From: an uncultured Muribaculaceae bacterium
Lineage (GTDB): Bacteria > Bacteroidota > Bacteroidia > Bacteroidales > Muribaculaceae
DNA length: 64,000 nt
Direction: 5' to 3'
Assembly (NCBI GenBank): GCA_910578075.1
Contig: CAJTPK010000005.1
Coordinates: 62,001 to 126,000, forward strand
Positions 17,795-26,069 of this stretch are shown one piece after another (positions within the stretch are counted from its first letter, which is position 1; the number at the start of each line of letters is the position of its first letter). Made by a program: the position numbers and the translations under genes. A model generated the notes under the pieces. The model did no database searches and had not been told where the DNA came from. It was given only the letters and a program-made list of their open reading frames with translations.

Positions 17795-19990
17795 TTACTT
17801 GAATTCAAGTTTTCCACCACCGGATATGTCGGTATGCGAAATCTTAGTCGCAGGAATCTCATTGCCGTTAAGAAGAACTCGGCTTATAGTCTCCTCCCCT
17901 CCTTTAATAAGCGAAGAAGCGGGAGCGGTAATTGTGAATTCTTTTCCTCCCACAGGAGTGACGGTGATTTTTTCAAATAGCGGAGATCCGAGATAGTAGT
18001 AGGGTGTAGATGGTGCTACGGGGTAGAAGCCCATGGCGGAAAAGACAAACCATGCCGACATCTGCCCGGCATCATCGTTTCCGGAAAGACCTCCGGGAAC
18101 GTTGAGATATTCCGTGTCAAGGATATGCCGCACCTGTCTGCGTGTTTTCTCCGGTTTTCCAAGATCATTGAATAGGTAAGCCACCTGATGACAAGGTTCG
18201 TTGCCATGCCAGTAGCGGCGCTCGCTAAACATGGAATCGAGTTTTGCCTCAGCCACTTCCTTACCATCCAACGCAGCGAAAAGTCCTTCAGTGTCATGTG
18301 GCACATACCATGTGTAATGACACGGCGCACCCTCTGTTATGGCGGCATTGAATGTGAAGGGGTCTGTTACTTTCATAAACGATCCGTCGGCATGTCGTCC
18401 GTTGGCATAGCCAAGTTTGGGATCTATCACATTGCGCCAATTGCCGGAACGTTTGAGCAAAACCTCCTCGTCATCCCTTTCTCCCAATAAGGCGGCTATT
18501 CTGGATAATGCGAAATCATCGAAGGCATATTCAAGAGTGCGCGATGTCTGCTCGCGCTGATGGAATGCCTCTTTAACACCGTCCTCTACAGGGATATAGC
18601 CGTAATGGAGATAACTGCGCAGGGCACGGCGACCCATACCGTCGGTATATTCCTCATATGTCGAGGGAGATTCAAATGCGTTGCGACGCAAAAGCCTGTA
18701 AGCGGATGACAGATCAAAATTCTTTACCCCTTTCACTGCGGCATCGGCTATCGCCACAGCGCAATGGTCTCCGATCATGGCTGCCGTGTAACTACCCCAA
18801 CAGGGGAAAATCGGCATCCATCCTCCTTGCTCCCCTTTAAGCACAAGACTCTGCATCATCTCTCCACTCAATTCTGAATCTATAAGCGTAAGCAAGGGAT
18901 GAAGCGCACGGTATGTATCCCACATGCTGAAGTCATCATAGAAATCACCTTGCTCCATTTTCATTATCTCGCCCCCTTTGGCAAAGCGGGGATAACTGCC
19001 GTCAACATCACTTATAACACGTGGCAAAAGCGAGCAACGGTAAAGCGATCCATAGAATTTAGCCCGATCCGCTGGAGATCCACCCTCCACGCGGATACGC
19101 CCTAACCGGTCATCCCAGCGCCGCGCCGATTCTTCCCGGACAGCATCGAAATCCCGACCGGGAATCTCTGCATTGAGATTCTTACGCGCCGCATTCATGG
19201 AGGTGAAAGAGGAACCCGCCTTGAAAACTACCGGCCGATCCTTCTTCACTTTATAACTGACATAGACACCATTATCAAATTCTCCGGAATCCACAATCTC
19301 CAGATCTTCAGGCAATGACATCACAAACCACCCCGAAGCTCCGGTCGGCTGTCCCCATCCCTGATAAATCCTATGGATGGGATTGAAACCACGTATCTCC
19401 CGATTTTCAAGATCAAAAGACATTTTTCCCTCATGTTCATCAGAGTTATGGTTCACCACAAGATGTCCGATTCCATCCTCTCCATAAGTGAAGCGGAAAA
19501 TACCGGCCCTTGACAATCCTGCCATCTCTGCCTTAAGATTCTCTTCCGGCAAAAATACAGAATAATAATCGGGGCGGGCGATCTCTGAATTACGGTCAAT
19601 AAGTGTCGCACGATCCGAGGGGGATGTACGCAATTTACCTGACATGGCATGTAACGTCATGGAGCCATAATCCTGTGTGCAGCCGCCGACAATCCAGTGA
19701 CTGTTGCGGAATCCCTGCAGGCGGCTATCGGAATAATAATAAGGCGCTATGCATTTTTGCTCGGTGTCGCGGGTCTGGGGAGTCCAGAGATTCATGCCGT
19801 GCGGCACGCCCACAGCTGGCAGCGTCTGACCATGCTCCTCCGACCCCTTACCGAAAAGACCCGCGGTCTTGGTCACAGCTGCATCTGTGCCGACACGTGT
19901 ATCCACGAGATCAAGGGGGCGCTCAGCCATCGATACTGAACAACCGATGGCTAAAGCAAATGTCAATGACAATAATCTATGATGTCTCAC
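17795..19990 (-). CDS. GH92 alpha-mannosidase, exported
   Basis: 731 residues with a signal peptide (about 1-22), no lipobox. The family features are clear: VDTRVGTD at the mature start, TLPAVGVPHGMNLWTPQTRD, the (alpha/alpha)6 barrel with DFSMWDTYRALHPLL, EYTDGMGRRALRSYLHYGYIP, GNEPCHQVAYLFN and GLSGNDDAGQMSAWFVFSAMGFYPV. GH92 enzymes are Ca-dependent inverting exo-alpha-mannosidases, most often alpha-1,2, acting on N-glycans, mannans and other mannosides. The gene lies between the broken modular glycosidase (31 nt away) and the HGSNAT-like gene, in one minus-strand run. Linkage specificity cannot be read from the sequence. Confidence 0.95.
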   Translation of the reverse strand: MRHHRLLSLTFALAIGCSVSMAERPLDLVDTRVGTDAAVTKTAGLFGKGSEEHGQTLPAVGVPHGMNLWTPQTRDTEQKCIAPYYYSDSRLQGFRNSHWIVGGCTQDYGSMTLHAMSGKLRTSPSDRATLIDRNSEIARPDYYSVFLPEENLKAEMAGLSRAGIFRFTYGEDGIGHLVVNHNSDEHEGKMSFDLENREIRGFNPIHRIYQGWGQPTGASGWFVMSLPEDLEIVDSGEFDNGVYVSYKVKKDRPVVFKAGSSFTSMNAARKNLNAEIPGRDFDAVREESARRWDDRLGRIRVEGGSPADRAKFYGSLYRCSLLPRVISDVDGSYPRFAKGGEIMKMEQGDFYDDFSMWDTYRALHPLLTLIDSELSGEMMQSLVLKGEQGGWMPIFPCWGSYTAAMIGDHCAVAIADAAVKGVKNFDLSSAYRLLRRNAFESPSTYEEYTDGMGRRALRSYLHYGYIPVEDGVKEAFHQREQTSRTLEYAFDDFALSRIAALLGERDDEEVLLKRSGNWRNVIDPKLGYANGRHADGSFMKVTDPFTFNAAITEGAPCHYTWYVPHDTEGLFAALDGKEVAEAKLDSMFSERRYWHGNEPCHQVAYLFNDLGKPEKTRRQVRHILDTEYLNVPGGLSGNDDAGQMSAWFVFSAMGFYPVAPSTPYYYLGSPLFEKITVTPVGGKEFTITAPASSLIKGGEETISRVLLNGNEIPATKISHTDISGGGKLEFK

Positions 19991-20021
19991 TTTTGTCTAT
20001 CTTACCTGATATCTTGATTGA

Positions 20022-22742
20022 TTATCTGATTATCTTCTCAATGCGCACGGTTCCGTCTGAATAAGAAGTGCGGACAATAGTCACTCCTCTTTCCGAAGGA
20101 GCCGAGATGCGCACTCCCTGCGTGGTGTAATACTCAACACCGACAACCTCCACAGCCGCTCCTGCTATCTCTCCGACACCGGATCCGCCTGCCGCCAACG
20201 CAGCAATCTCAGAAGCATCAAGAGCATAATTATATACCCGCAGATCGCTTACCGAACCGGTAAAGTAAGATGCTGCAAGATTCTGACCTCTCCCTATATA
20301 AGTGAGTAATCGATTTGAAGGAATCATTCCTTTAAGACCGGTGGTTCCTCCAATCTTACCATCGATATAAATAGCAGCTTCTCCATTTTTTACAGTCAAA
20401 GCAACGTGTGCTGTTGCTCCTGATTCGATTTCGGGTCCACTAATCTCCTCAACCTTACCATCTTTTACAGCTTTAAGAACAGAATTTCCTGATGCCCCGA
20501 TGTTCAAGCTTAAGTATTCATCACTACTACCGGTGGTGAAAAGTATTTTATCCGTAGCATATGATGTGCGTTTGGCAATCATGGTTATTGTGAAATCATC
20601 AGATTGAAGTAATGAATATGGCAGCTGAATATACTGCTGTCCACGCATATACAACGCGTTTGATCGGTAAGATACCGACATGGGAGCCTTAAAAATAAAA
20701 CCATTTCCTGTAAGATCCTCTCCGTTTTCCGATAACGGGAGATGTGCGATCAATCCCTTCGCTCCGCTTATGCACGCATCTATGGATTGTGATGCAGCCG
20801 ATCTGTTACCGGAGGCATCTGCAGCAAATACCTTATAACTATACTCTTTATCCTCTACAGAATTATCCAGGAATGACGTAGCGGTAAGTCCTCGCGCAAT
20901 TGTATTATAGCTGTCGGTGCCCTTCTAGGCACGAAGGATTGCGTAAGTAATGTCACCGGCATCAGCGACAGCATCCCATTTCAAAAGCACTGAAGCTGAT
21001 TGCGATGTAGCTGTCAGACCCGTCGGGGTCTGTGGTGCGTCAAATTCCAACGGAGCGGCGGCATCCAACAGACGCCACATCTGTGCAGGTGTGTCGCGAC
21101 GCTCTTTCTGAACAAGGGTCGTTCCCGAGCCACCGTCACATTCCAGATACAAAGCGCTGTGCTTATTACGGATATGGAACCATCCGTCACCATCATATTC
21201 AAACGCCCATTGCTGATTGGCGCCCTCTCCCGGTGCATAACATATCATCTCGCCCCCTTCTGCAAGACTATAGTTGAGATTATCCATCCTCTGGCCGTCT
21301 GCGGAATTGGAAATCCAGAAATAGCTGAAATCGCCTCCTTTGTCGTAGGGAAGAGGTGTCACATTCCACAGCTGATGCGCTCCCTTGGAATATGTCTGCT
21401 GCTCCATACGCGTTAGATTGGCAGTGTTTCCGCCACGTGCTCCTAACGCAAGATGACTCTGCTTGTTAATGATGGCATATTCTCCATTGATTACAGGACG
21501 TATATCCTCTCCCGTCTCAATTGCCACCACCGTCTCGGCATTTCTCTGCAACGCAGTCTGATAAGTTCCGTCCGGGTCTCCGGGCAAAGCTACGGTATAT
21601 TCCCTGACAGGACCATATCCATCAATAAACACATCACCATCCAGAGAGACAAATCTGAACGAAGAAGGACGAGCCTGGCGCTCTGAGCATCCTAAAAATC
21701 CCTGAAGCTTCCCATCCGGGGCACGATATACCGAAGCCGCTGACCATGCCGGACGATTCTCACAGTATCCAAGTCTTTCTCCGAAACTTGCCTTCATGAA
21801 TTCACCGCGTGCCTGTTCAGCTGTGCCCCACCATATACCGGTCTGCATACCATATTCCACTCCGACCATCGCCTCCATAACATTATGAAGCTCATCGGCT
21901 GTGGCATGCTTGCCATCTTCGCGAACTTTGCTGAAGAAGGAGGCGTAGGTATCGAAAGATCCGGCAAGCTGATGCGTATTACCCTCATCAAGGAATTCCT
22001 TGTTGTATTCATACCATTTCATCGCCTCATCGTTATTGAGGGTATTGCCGCCGCTTATGCGGATATCGCGGAAACGCGGATATTTATCATAGTCCTTTAG
22101 ATTCTTGGATATCTCATAAAACAGCTCTATCGGTGTGCCGTTAAGCTCAAGATCCGGTTCATTGAGTGGTGAGGCGGTAATCACCTTGTAACCTTTAGCC
22201 TCTACTGCCGCCGCAGTGGCGTCAATAAGATCTGCCCATTTTGGACCCTGCTCCACCACGTTTCCGATATATTCCTTTGGTGAATACCATGGGTCATCAG
22301 GGTTCTCATACTTCCACCCTCCGTATATCTCCTTTATCGTAGGATCGCCGCCGTCAAGGTTGAGAACAATATCCAGTTTCTTACCTGCCAATGCCACATT
22401 CTTCATACGCGCATCAAGATTCTTCTGCAGCATATCCGGCAGCACACCCTTCTCTGTTATCTCCGCCCAAGGTTGGAATGAAACGCGGGCGCATGATAAT
22501 GTCTCAGGAGTGGCGAATCGTATTCCCCTAAGCATATTATCATAGCTGTTCCAGGCAGTGTCAAAGCCCCAAAGGATAGGAAGCCTCTTTCCTGATGCAT
22601 ACGGATTGAAAAACACTGAATAATCTGTCTGCTCTGTCTGCTGATAACGATCCCATGCAGACTGCACATCAACAGCCTTTGGTTGCGCGAATACAGGCAG
22701 CGCGGTCGCTGCTGCCGCTGAGATAATAAATATCTTGTTCAT
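20022..22742 (-). pseudogene. Modular clan-A-like glycosidase with ricin lectin, FN3, LamG and sorting tail, interrupted by one in-frame TAG
   Basis: Reading from ATG 22742, an open frame of 605 codons ends at TAG (20925-20927). The same frame then runs on without any other stop to 20022, giving 906 codons in total. Order: signal peptide (1-19), TIM-barrel-like catalytic region (about 50-400, acid/base candidate in SPLNEPD), ricin-type beta-trefoil (about 415-560), an FN3 domain split by the stop (ILRA / KGTDSYNTIARGLTATSF), a LamG/concanavalin domain and a C-terminal VEYYTTQGVRI tail. The stop lies where FN3 domains have an ordinary residue, and both sides keep the domain pattern. A recent nonsense mutation (for example CAG to TAG) or a sequence error is most likely. 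The catalytic family is not firmly recognised; GH30- or GH39-like is a guess. Confidence 0.8.
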
Positions 22743-22763
22743 CTGATCAGTTTTCTAAAGGTA

Positions 22764-24170
22764 TTAAAAATTAATTTTAGGGAATTTTGTATCCTTGCAG
22801 TTGACAAATCTGAATTCCGATTCATAACCGGGAAATCCATTTGCATCCACATGGAAATCACGGACGATAATCCGCGATGCATTCTCTGCCATTATGCCAT
22901 ACACCTTGCTCTTTAGGAAACCCTCTCCCTCGCACGGACGTCGGTCATAGACTCCCCCTTCATATGCCGTCTGCTTCTTCAATCGGAGATCCACATTCTG
23001 CAGCAATATATCCGACACCTTGCCAGGAGTATCGCAACCAATGAAAATGCCATTCTCCGAAGTGGAAGAGATATTGATGAAGCGGATATTTCTGACATCT
23101 CCGCAGGCACCCTTCGTTGCACCCTTCGGGAAACGCCATCCGGCATCTTTGTGATTACCCACAGCACGGGGATAAGATGTTATATATATAGGCTCCGATT
23201 TCCCCCACCATACATCTGAGAAAAGCTTGCAATCAACGATCATATTGGAGAAAGTGACATCTTCCACTGTGCCTTCATCGCGGTTCTGTATGCCCACGCC
23301 GCGGTTTGAGGCTGTGATGATACAATTATCAAAAAGAACGCGGGCGATACGGTCCATATTCTCGGAACCAATCTTTACCGCACAGGAGCGCGATGTCATG
23401 ATGCAGTTGGTCACAACCACATCTTCACATGGGCCATACTCCTCGAATTCACGTCTGTTTTTCAAGCAAATGCAGTCATCTCCACTCTCTATGAAGCAAT
23501 TGGATATGCGCACTTTTCTGGAATGGTCTATGTCAATGCCATCGCCATTGCGCACCTTTAGATTATTAAGAAGAGATATATTCGAGATAGCGACATCATA
23601 GCATCCTACAAGATGCACTGTCCAGTAAGCGGAATTTGCTATCGTAACATCCGATATCTTCACATTCCGGGCATTGATCAGCGTCAGCACATGCGGGCGA
23701 GGATCAAATGTTGTAACGGGTTTCAGCTCAAAGGAGTCGTCGAGTTCCGCTCCCATAAACGCAACCGCATTGCCATCGATGCGTCCCGTTCCCGAAATGG
23801 AGAAATTCTCTATATCCTTTCCCGACAGCCACATCATCCCCTCTCCTTCGTTAGCTCCGAAAGCACTCTCATGGTAGATGCCCTCATCCGGATTGGCAAG
23901 TAATATGGAATTCGGAAGCATCTCGATATTAACATGCGAACGCATATGGAGGGGACCTGAAAGGAAAGTTTTTCCGGCAGGAAAAACCACATTCCCACCG
24001 CCCGCGGCATTGCAGGCATCTATAGCCCGCTGTATAGCGGGGGCGTCATCAGTCTTGCCATCACCTTTGGCACCATATTCAGTCACTACAAAATCTTGCG
24101 CATTCGCAGCCATCCCGACTGCCAACGCAAACAACAACTGCAAAAAAACAAATAATTTATTCTTTTTCAT
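22764..24170 (-). CDS. GH28-like right-handed beta-helix glycosidase
   Basis: 468 residues with a signal peptide (about 1-24). The N-terminal VTEYGAKGDGKTDDAPAIQ and GGGNVVFPAGKTFLSGPL are the standard start of the pectin-lyase-like fold. The GH28 acidic residues are present in NGDGIDID and SGDDCICLK. The usual GHG loop is not: the position reads SRSCAVKIGSE, and the RIK motif is replaced by RGVGIQ. It is therefore GH28-like, but possibly with a specificity other than polygalacturonan. First gene of a separate unit (GH28-like, broken glycosidase, GH92, HGSNAT-like) with a good promoter 76-107 nt upstream; the next gene starts 21 nt after its stop. Confidence 0.85.
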   Translation of the reverse strand: MKKNKLFVFLQLLFALAVGMAANAQDFVVTEYGAKGDGKTDDAPAIQRAIDACNAAGGGNVVFPAGKTFLSGPLHMRSHVNIEMLPNSILLANPDEGIYHESAFGANEGEGMMWLSGKDIENFSISGTGRIDGNAVAFMGAELDDSFELKPVTTFDPRPHVLTLINARNVKISDVTIANSAYWTVHLVGCYDVAISNISLLNNLKVRNGDGIDIDHSRKVRISNCFIESGDDCICLKNRREFEEYGPCEDVVVTNCIMTSRSCAVKIGSENMDRIARVLFDNCIITASNRGVGIQNRDEGTVEDVTFSNMIVDCKLFSDVWWGKSEPIYITSYPRAVGNHKDAGWRFPKGATKGACGDVRNIRFINISSTSENGIFIGCDTPGKVSDILLQNVDLRLKKQTAYEGGVYDRRPCEGEGFLKSKVYGIMAENASRIIVRDFHVDANGFPGYESEFRFVNCKDTKFPKINF

Positions 24171-24245
24171 GATTCTATATTGATCATTTCAAGGTTAGTC
24201 ATAAACTAAGCACACATGCCACAGATCCACACCACATCCAATAAG

Positions 24246-24277
24246 CAAATTTAGCTAAAAATCAGCTAATCTGCAAA
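24246..24277 (-). promoter_or_regulatory. Promoter of the GH28-like/GH92 unit
   Basis: Minus-strand TTTG (24274-24277) and TAAATTTG (24246-24253) are 20 nt apart, a full match to the Bacteroidetes -33/-7 pair. It lies just downstream of the RAYT gene, so the second half of the utilisation locus has its own promoter and does not depend on read-through from susC. Confidence 0.75.
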
Positions 24278-24329
24278 TACGCAACCTAATAATTAAACAC
24301 CCTTAAATTTAACCCCAACCAATCCCTAT

Positions 24330-25322
24330 CTATCCATGAATAAGGCTCATCGAGCCTTGTGCCAGGGCAATTTTTTCAGCGAGGTTATTCATTGCAAGAC
24401 ATTCCTCTCTCTTTATCTTTTCAGTGCGCGAATTAAATTCTACCGGAGCAATCAACAACAGCCTCCCGGCTGCACAAAGATCGAATTCCTTTCCCTGCGG
24501 TTTATATCTCGCGGGGAAGCCATTCTCCACAATCCGAATTATGGATGCACCCTTCTCTATCGCTTCATCGCGTATCTTCTTTTCCGAGGGACTGATAAAC
24601 GGCGATACCAACACGCCGCATCCTCTGATAATCTCTTCCCATTCAGTTTGTCGCCTCTCAAGTTCCTCTTTCGTAAAGTGCCTGCTTATCCTGACACAAG
24701 ACTTCTCGGGATGCCTCAGCAACATGAAATTACCATAAACGGAATATATTTCCCCGTCAATCTTTATATTCACCGCCTTATTGAAATATTGAGGATAATT
24801 CACACGCAGATAATGGCGGCGCGGATTATCAGCGATATATTTTTTGAATGCAGCCAATTGTCCGGTCCTATAGACAATTCTGTCGTTATATCCCTCCACA
24901 AATAACGACCCATTACCTATCGCTAACGCAGACTCCGGAAATGCCGCGTGAAATCTTGCCGTGCATTCCTTCTTCAGCAACCTGACGATATCACCCAAAT
25001 GCAATTCCGACTTCTCCTTTACAAACACGATGCAATGCAGATGATCCGGCATGATCACAGGATGAGACACCTCAACTATCGGTAATTTCCTATTTACCTC
25101 GTTTATAGCCGCATGCACAAACTTACCGACCGGACCCGGCTGCGCCCAAGCCTCGATGACCCCATTTCTATCAATCCCCTTTACAGAAGATAGTGTCGGA
25201 GCCTTTTCCGCAGTATTAAACGTCACCATATAGAAGCAACGCGAGCAATAGTCATGCCATTCCGCCCTCCGATAGAAATTAGGATGTCGAGGCAAAAGCC
25301 TCCTATGAGATTCGGAATCCAT
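24330..25322 (-). CDS. REP-associated tyrosine transposase (RAYT) with conserved C-terminal module, copy 1
   Basis: 330 residues from ATG 25322. The Y1 nuclease domain (about 20-170) holds the HUH pair MPDHLHCIVFV (His94, His96) and the catalytic-tyrosine helix KKYIADNPRR (Tyr162). Residues about 186-295 form a separate module: a GxxYSVYGNF(M)LL strand, a charged helix, then VLVSPFISPSEKKIRDEA, ENGFPARYKPQGKEFDLC and GRLLLIAP. The RAYT at 49563 shares both parts. Family members bind and cut REP hairpins and are usually single-copy and domesticated. An in-frame ATG at 25460 would add 46 residues, but these are encoded by an 18-nt repeat and have no counterpart in the other copy, so the shorter start is preferred. 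It lies between the surface protein and the GH28-like gene of the utilisation locus. Confidence 0.85.
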   Translation of the reverse strand: MDSESHRRLLPRHPNFYRRAEWHDYCSRCFYMVTFNTAEKAPTLSSVKGIDRNGVIEAWAQPGPVGKFVHAAINEVNRKLPIVEVSHPVIMPDHLHCIVFVKEKSELHLGDIVRLLKKECTARFHAAFPESALAIGNGSLFVEGYNDRIVYRTGQLAAFKKYIADNPRRHYLRVNYPQYFNKAVNIKIDGEIYSVYGNFMLLRHPEKSCVRISRHFTKEELERRQTEWEEIIRGCGVLVSPFISPSEKKIRDEAIEKGASIIRIVENGFPARYKPQGKEFDLCAAGRLLLIAPVEFNSRTEKIKREECLAMNNLAEKIALAQGSMSLIHG

Positions 25323-25340
25323 AAGCCGGAATTTAAAATT

Positions 25341-25394
25341 TGAGATTGAATTGATATCTGAGATTGAACCGATATTTGAGAATCGAATTTTGCA
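25341..25394. repeat. 18-nt tandem repeat, three units, at the RAYT 5' end
   Basis: Units start at 25341, 25359 and 25377 with the theme TGAGATTGAAYYGATATY; the third is diverged. The period is six codons, so it does not interrupt the upstream frame. It lies between the two possible RAYT start codons. Confidence 0.65.
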
Positions 25395-25551
25395 AAGCCA
25401 AGGGATTCGATTACAAAAGCGCAAGCAGAGCTCGCTAAACCGAACCCTCATTGAGGACAAAACAAAATTCCAACCTTGCTGCCTATTTTCAGCAGCCCAA
25501 ATAGAATTTCATCCTTGCCGCCGGCAGAATCAAGACTCAGCTTTCAAGAAG

Positions 25552-25583
25552 CAAAAATAAGCATCAAAAATCTAATTCGCAAA
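25552..25583 (-). promoter_or_regulatory. Candidate promoter of RAYT copy 1
   Basis: Minus-strand TTTG (25580-25583) and TATTTTTG (25552-25559) are 20 nt apart and match TTTG / TAnnTTTG. The transcript would start near 25545, giving a leader of about 220 nt to ATG 25322 or about 85 nt to ATG 25460. Confidence 0.5.
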
Positions 25584-25687
25584 TTTCCTTACCCTTAATT
25601 GCCCAGGAATCTGAGGAAAAGCTGATTTTTATCAATCAGCAGCTTCCAAAAGCCGCAATAAATAAGAAAAACCGGGTAAAGAAAAGA

Positions 25688-25783
25688 GGCTTTGAGCCGG
25701 CTATGATAAAAGGCTTTGAGCCGGCTATGATAAAGGGCTTTGAGCTGGCTATGATAAAGGGCTTTGAGCTGGCTATGACAAGG
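25688..25783. repeat. 24-nt tandem repeat with internal palindromes, four units
   Basis: Units begin at 25688, 25712, 25736 and 25760 with a strict 24-nt period. Each contains GGCT-TTG-AGCC, a 4-bp hairpin, followed in the first two units by CGGCT so that AGCCGGCT is a palindrome; units 3 and 4 carry AGCTGGCT instead. There are no spacers between units, so it is not a CRISPR array. The GGCT...AGCC hairpin resembles AAGGCTC-ATC-GAGCCTT at 24342-24358 in the 3' end of the RAYT gene. Confidence 0.85.
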
Positions 25784-25943
25784 AGGGAATTAGGAAGCAA
25801 TTAGGGAGAATCAGGCAAAAACAAAATAGAGTTGGGAGGTTGGTGCGGCAATGAGGGTTGCGTGTGGGGAGCCATGCTCCCCAAAAGATCACGAATATCA
25901 GAATTGCCCGGATATCTAATATTGCCTAAGCCCCCGAAAAAGC

Positions 25944-25972
25944 AGAGGCCATGGGTTTGACCCATGGCCTCT
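25944..25972 (-). terminator. Intrinsic terminator of the SusCD-surface protein transcript
   Basis: A 12-bp perfect stem (25944-25955 with 25961-25972, 5-nt loop) is followed on the minus strand by GCTTTTTC. An outer CCCC/GGGG pairing may extend it. It ends the transcript 97 nt past the stop of the last susCD-linked gene. Confidence 0.8.
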
Positions 25973-26069
25973 TTGGGGAATCATCAGGAATATAATCCGC
26001 TGAATTTAGCGGATCCGAATTCCGTCTGATCATTTAATATTTCTTCTGATTATTCGATAATCAGCAATA

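Larger units (their letters stand above)
25461..26069. other. Hairpin- and repeat-rich intergenic region upstream of RAYT copy 1
   Basis: About 610 nt (about 750 nt if the RAYT starts at 25322) with no credible gene. From left to right it holds the RAYT promoter, a hairpin GCTGATT-6 nt-AATCAGC (25621-25640), the 24-nt tandem array, a hairpin GGGGAGC-CAT-GCTCCCC (25866-25882) and a strong minus-strand terminator. The density of small palindromes is unlike the other intergenic regions of this window. Confidence 0.6.

Noticed and set aside
20022..20753. Independent gene for the LamG-containing part of the broken glycosidase
   Set aside because: The frame is continuous with the upstream part except for one TAG; the FN3 domain spans the break.
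20925..20927. Genetic-code recoding of TAG
   Set aside because: Several genes in the window appear to end normally at TAG, including the first RAYT, so general reassignment is not supported.
25323..25460. 46-residue N-terminal extension of RAYT copy 1
   Set aside because: It is partly encoded by an 18-nt repeat and has no match in the second RAYT; kept only as an alternative because the promoter would allow it.
25688..25783. CRISPR array
   Set aside because: The 24-nt units touch each other with no spacers, there are only four, and no cas gene is in the window.
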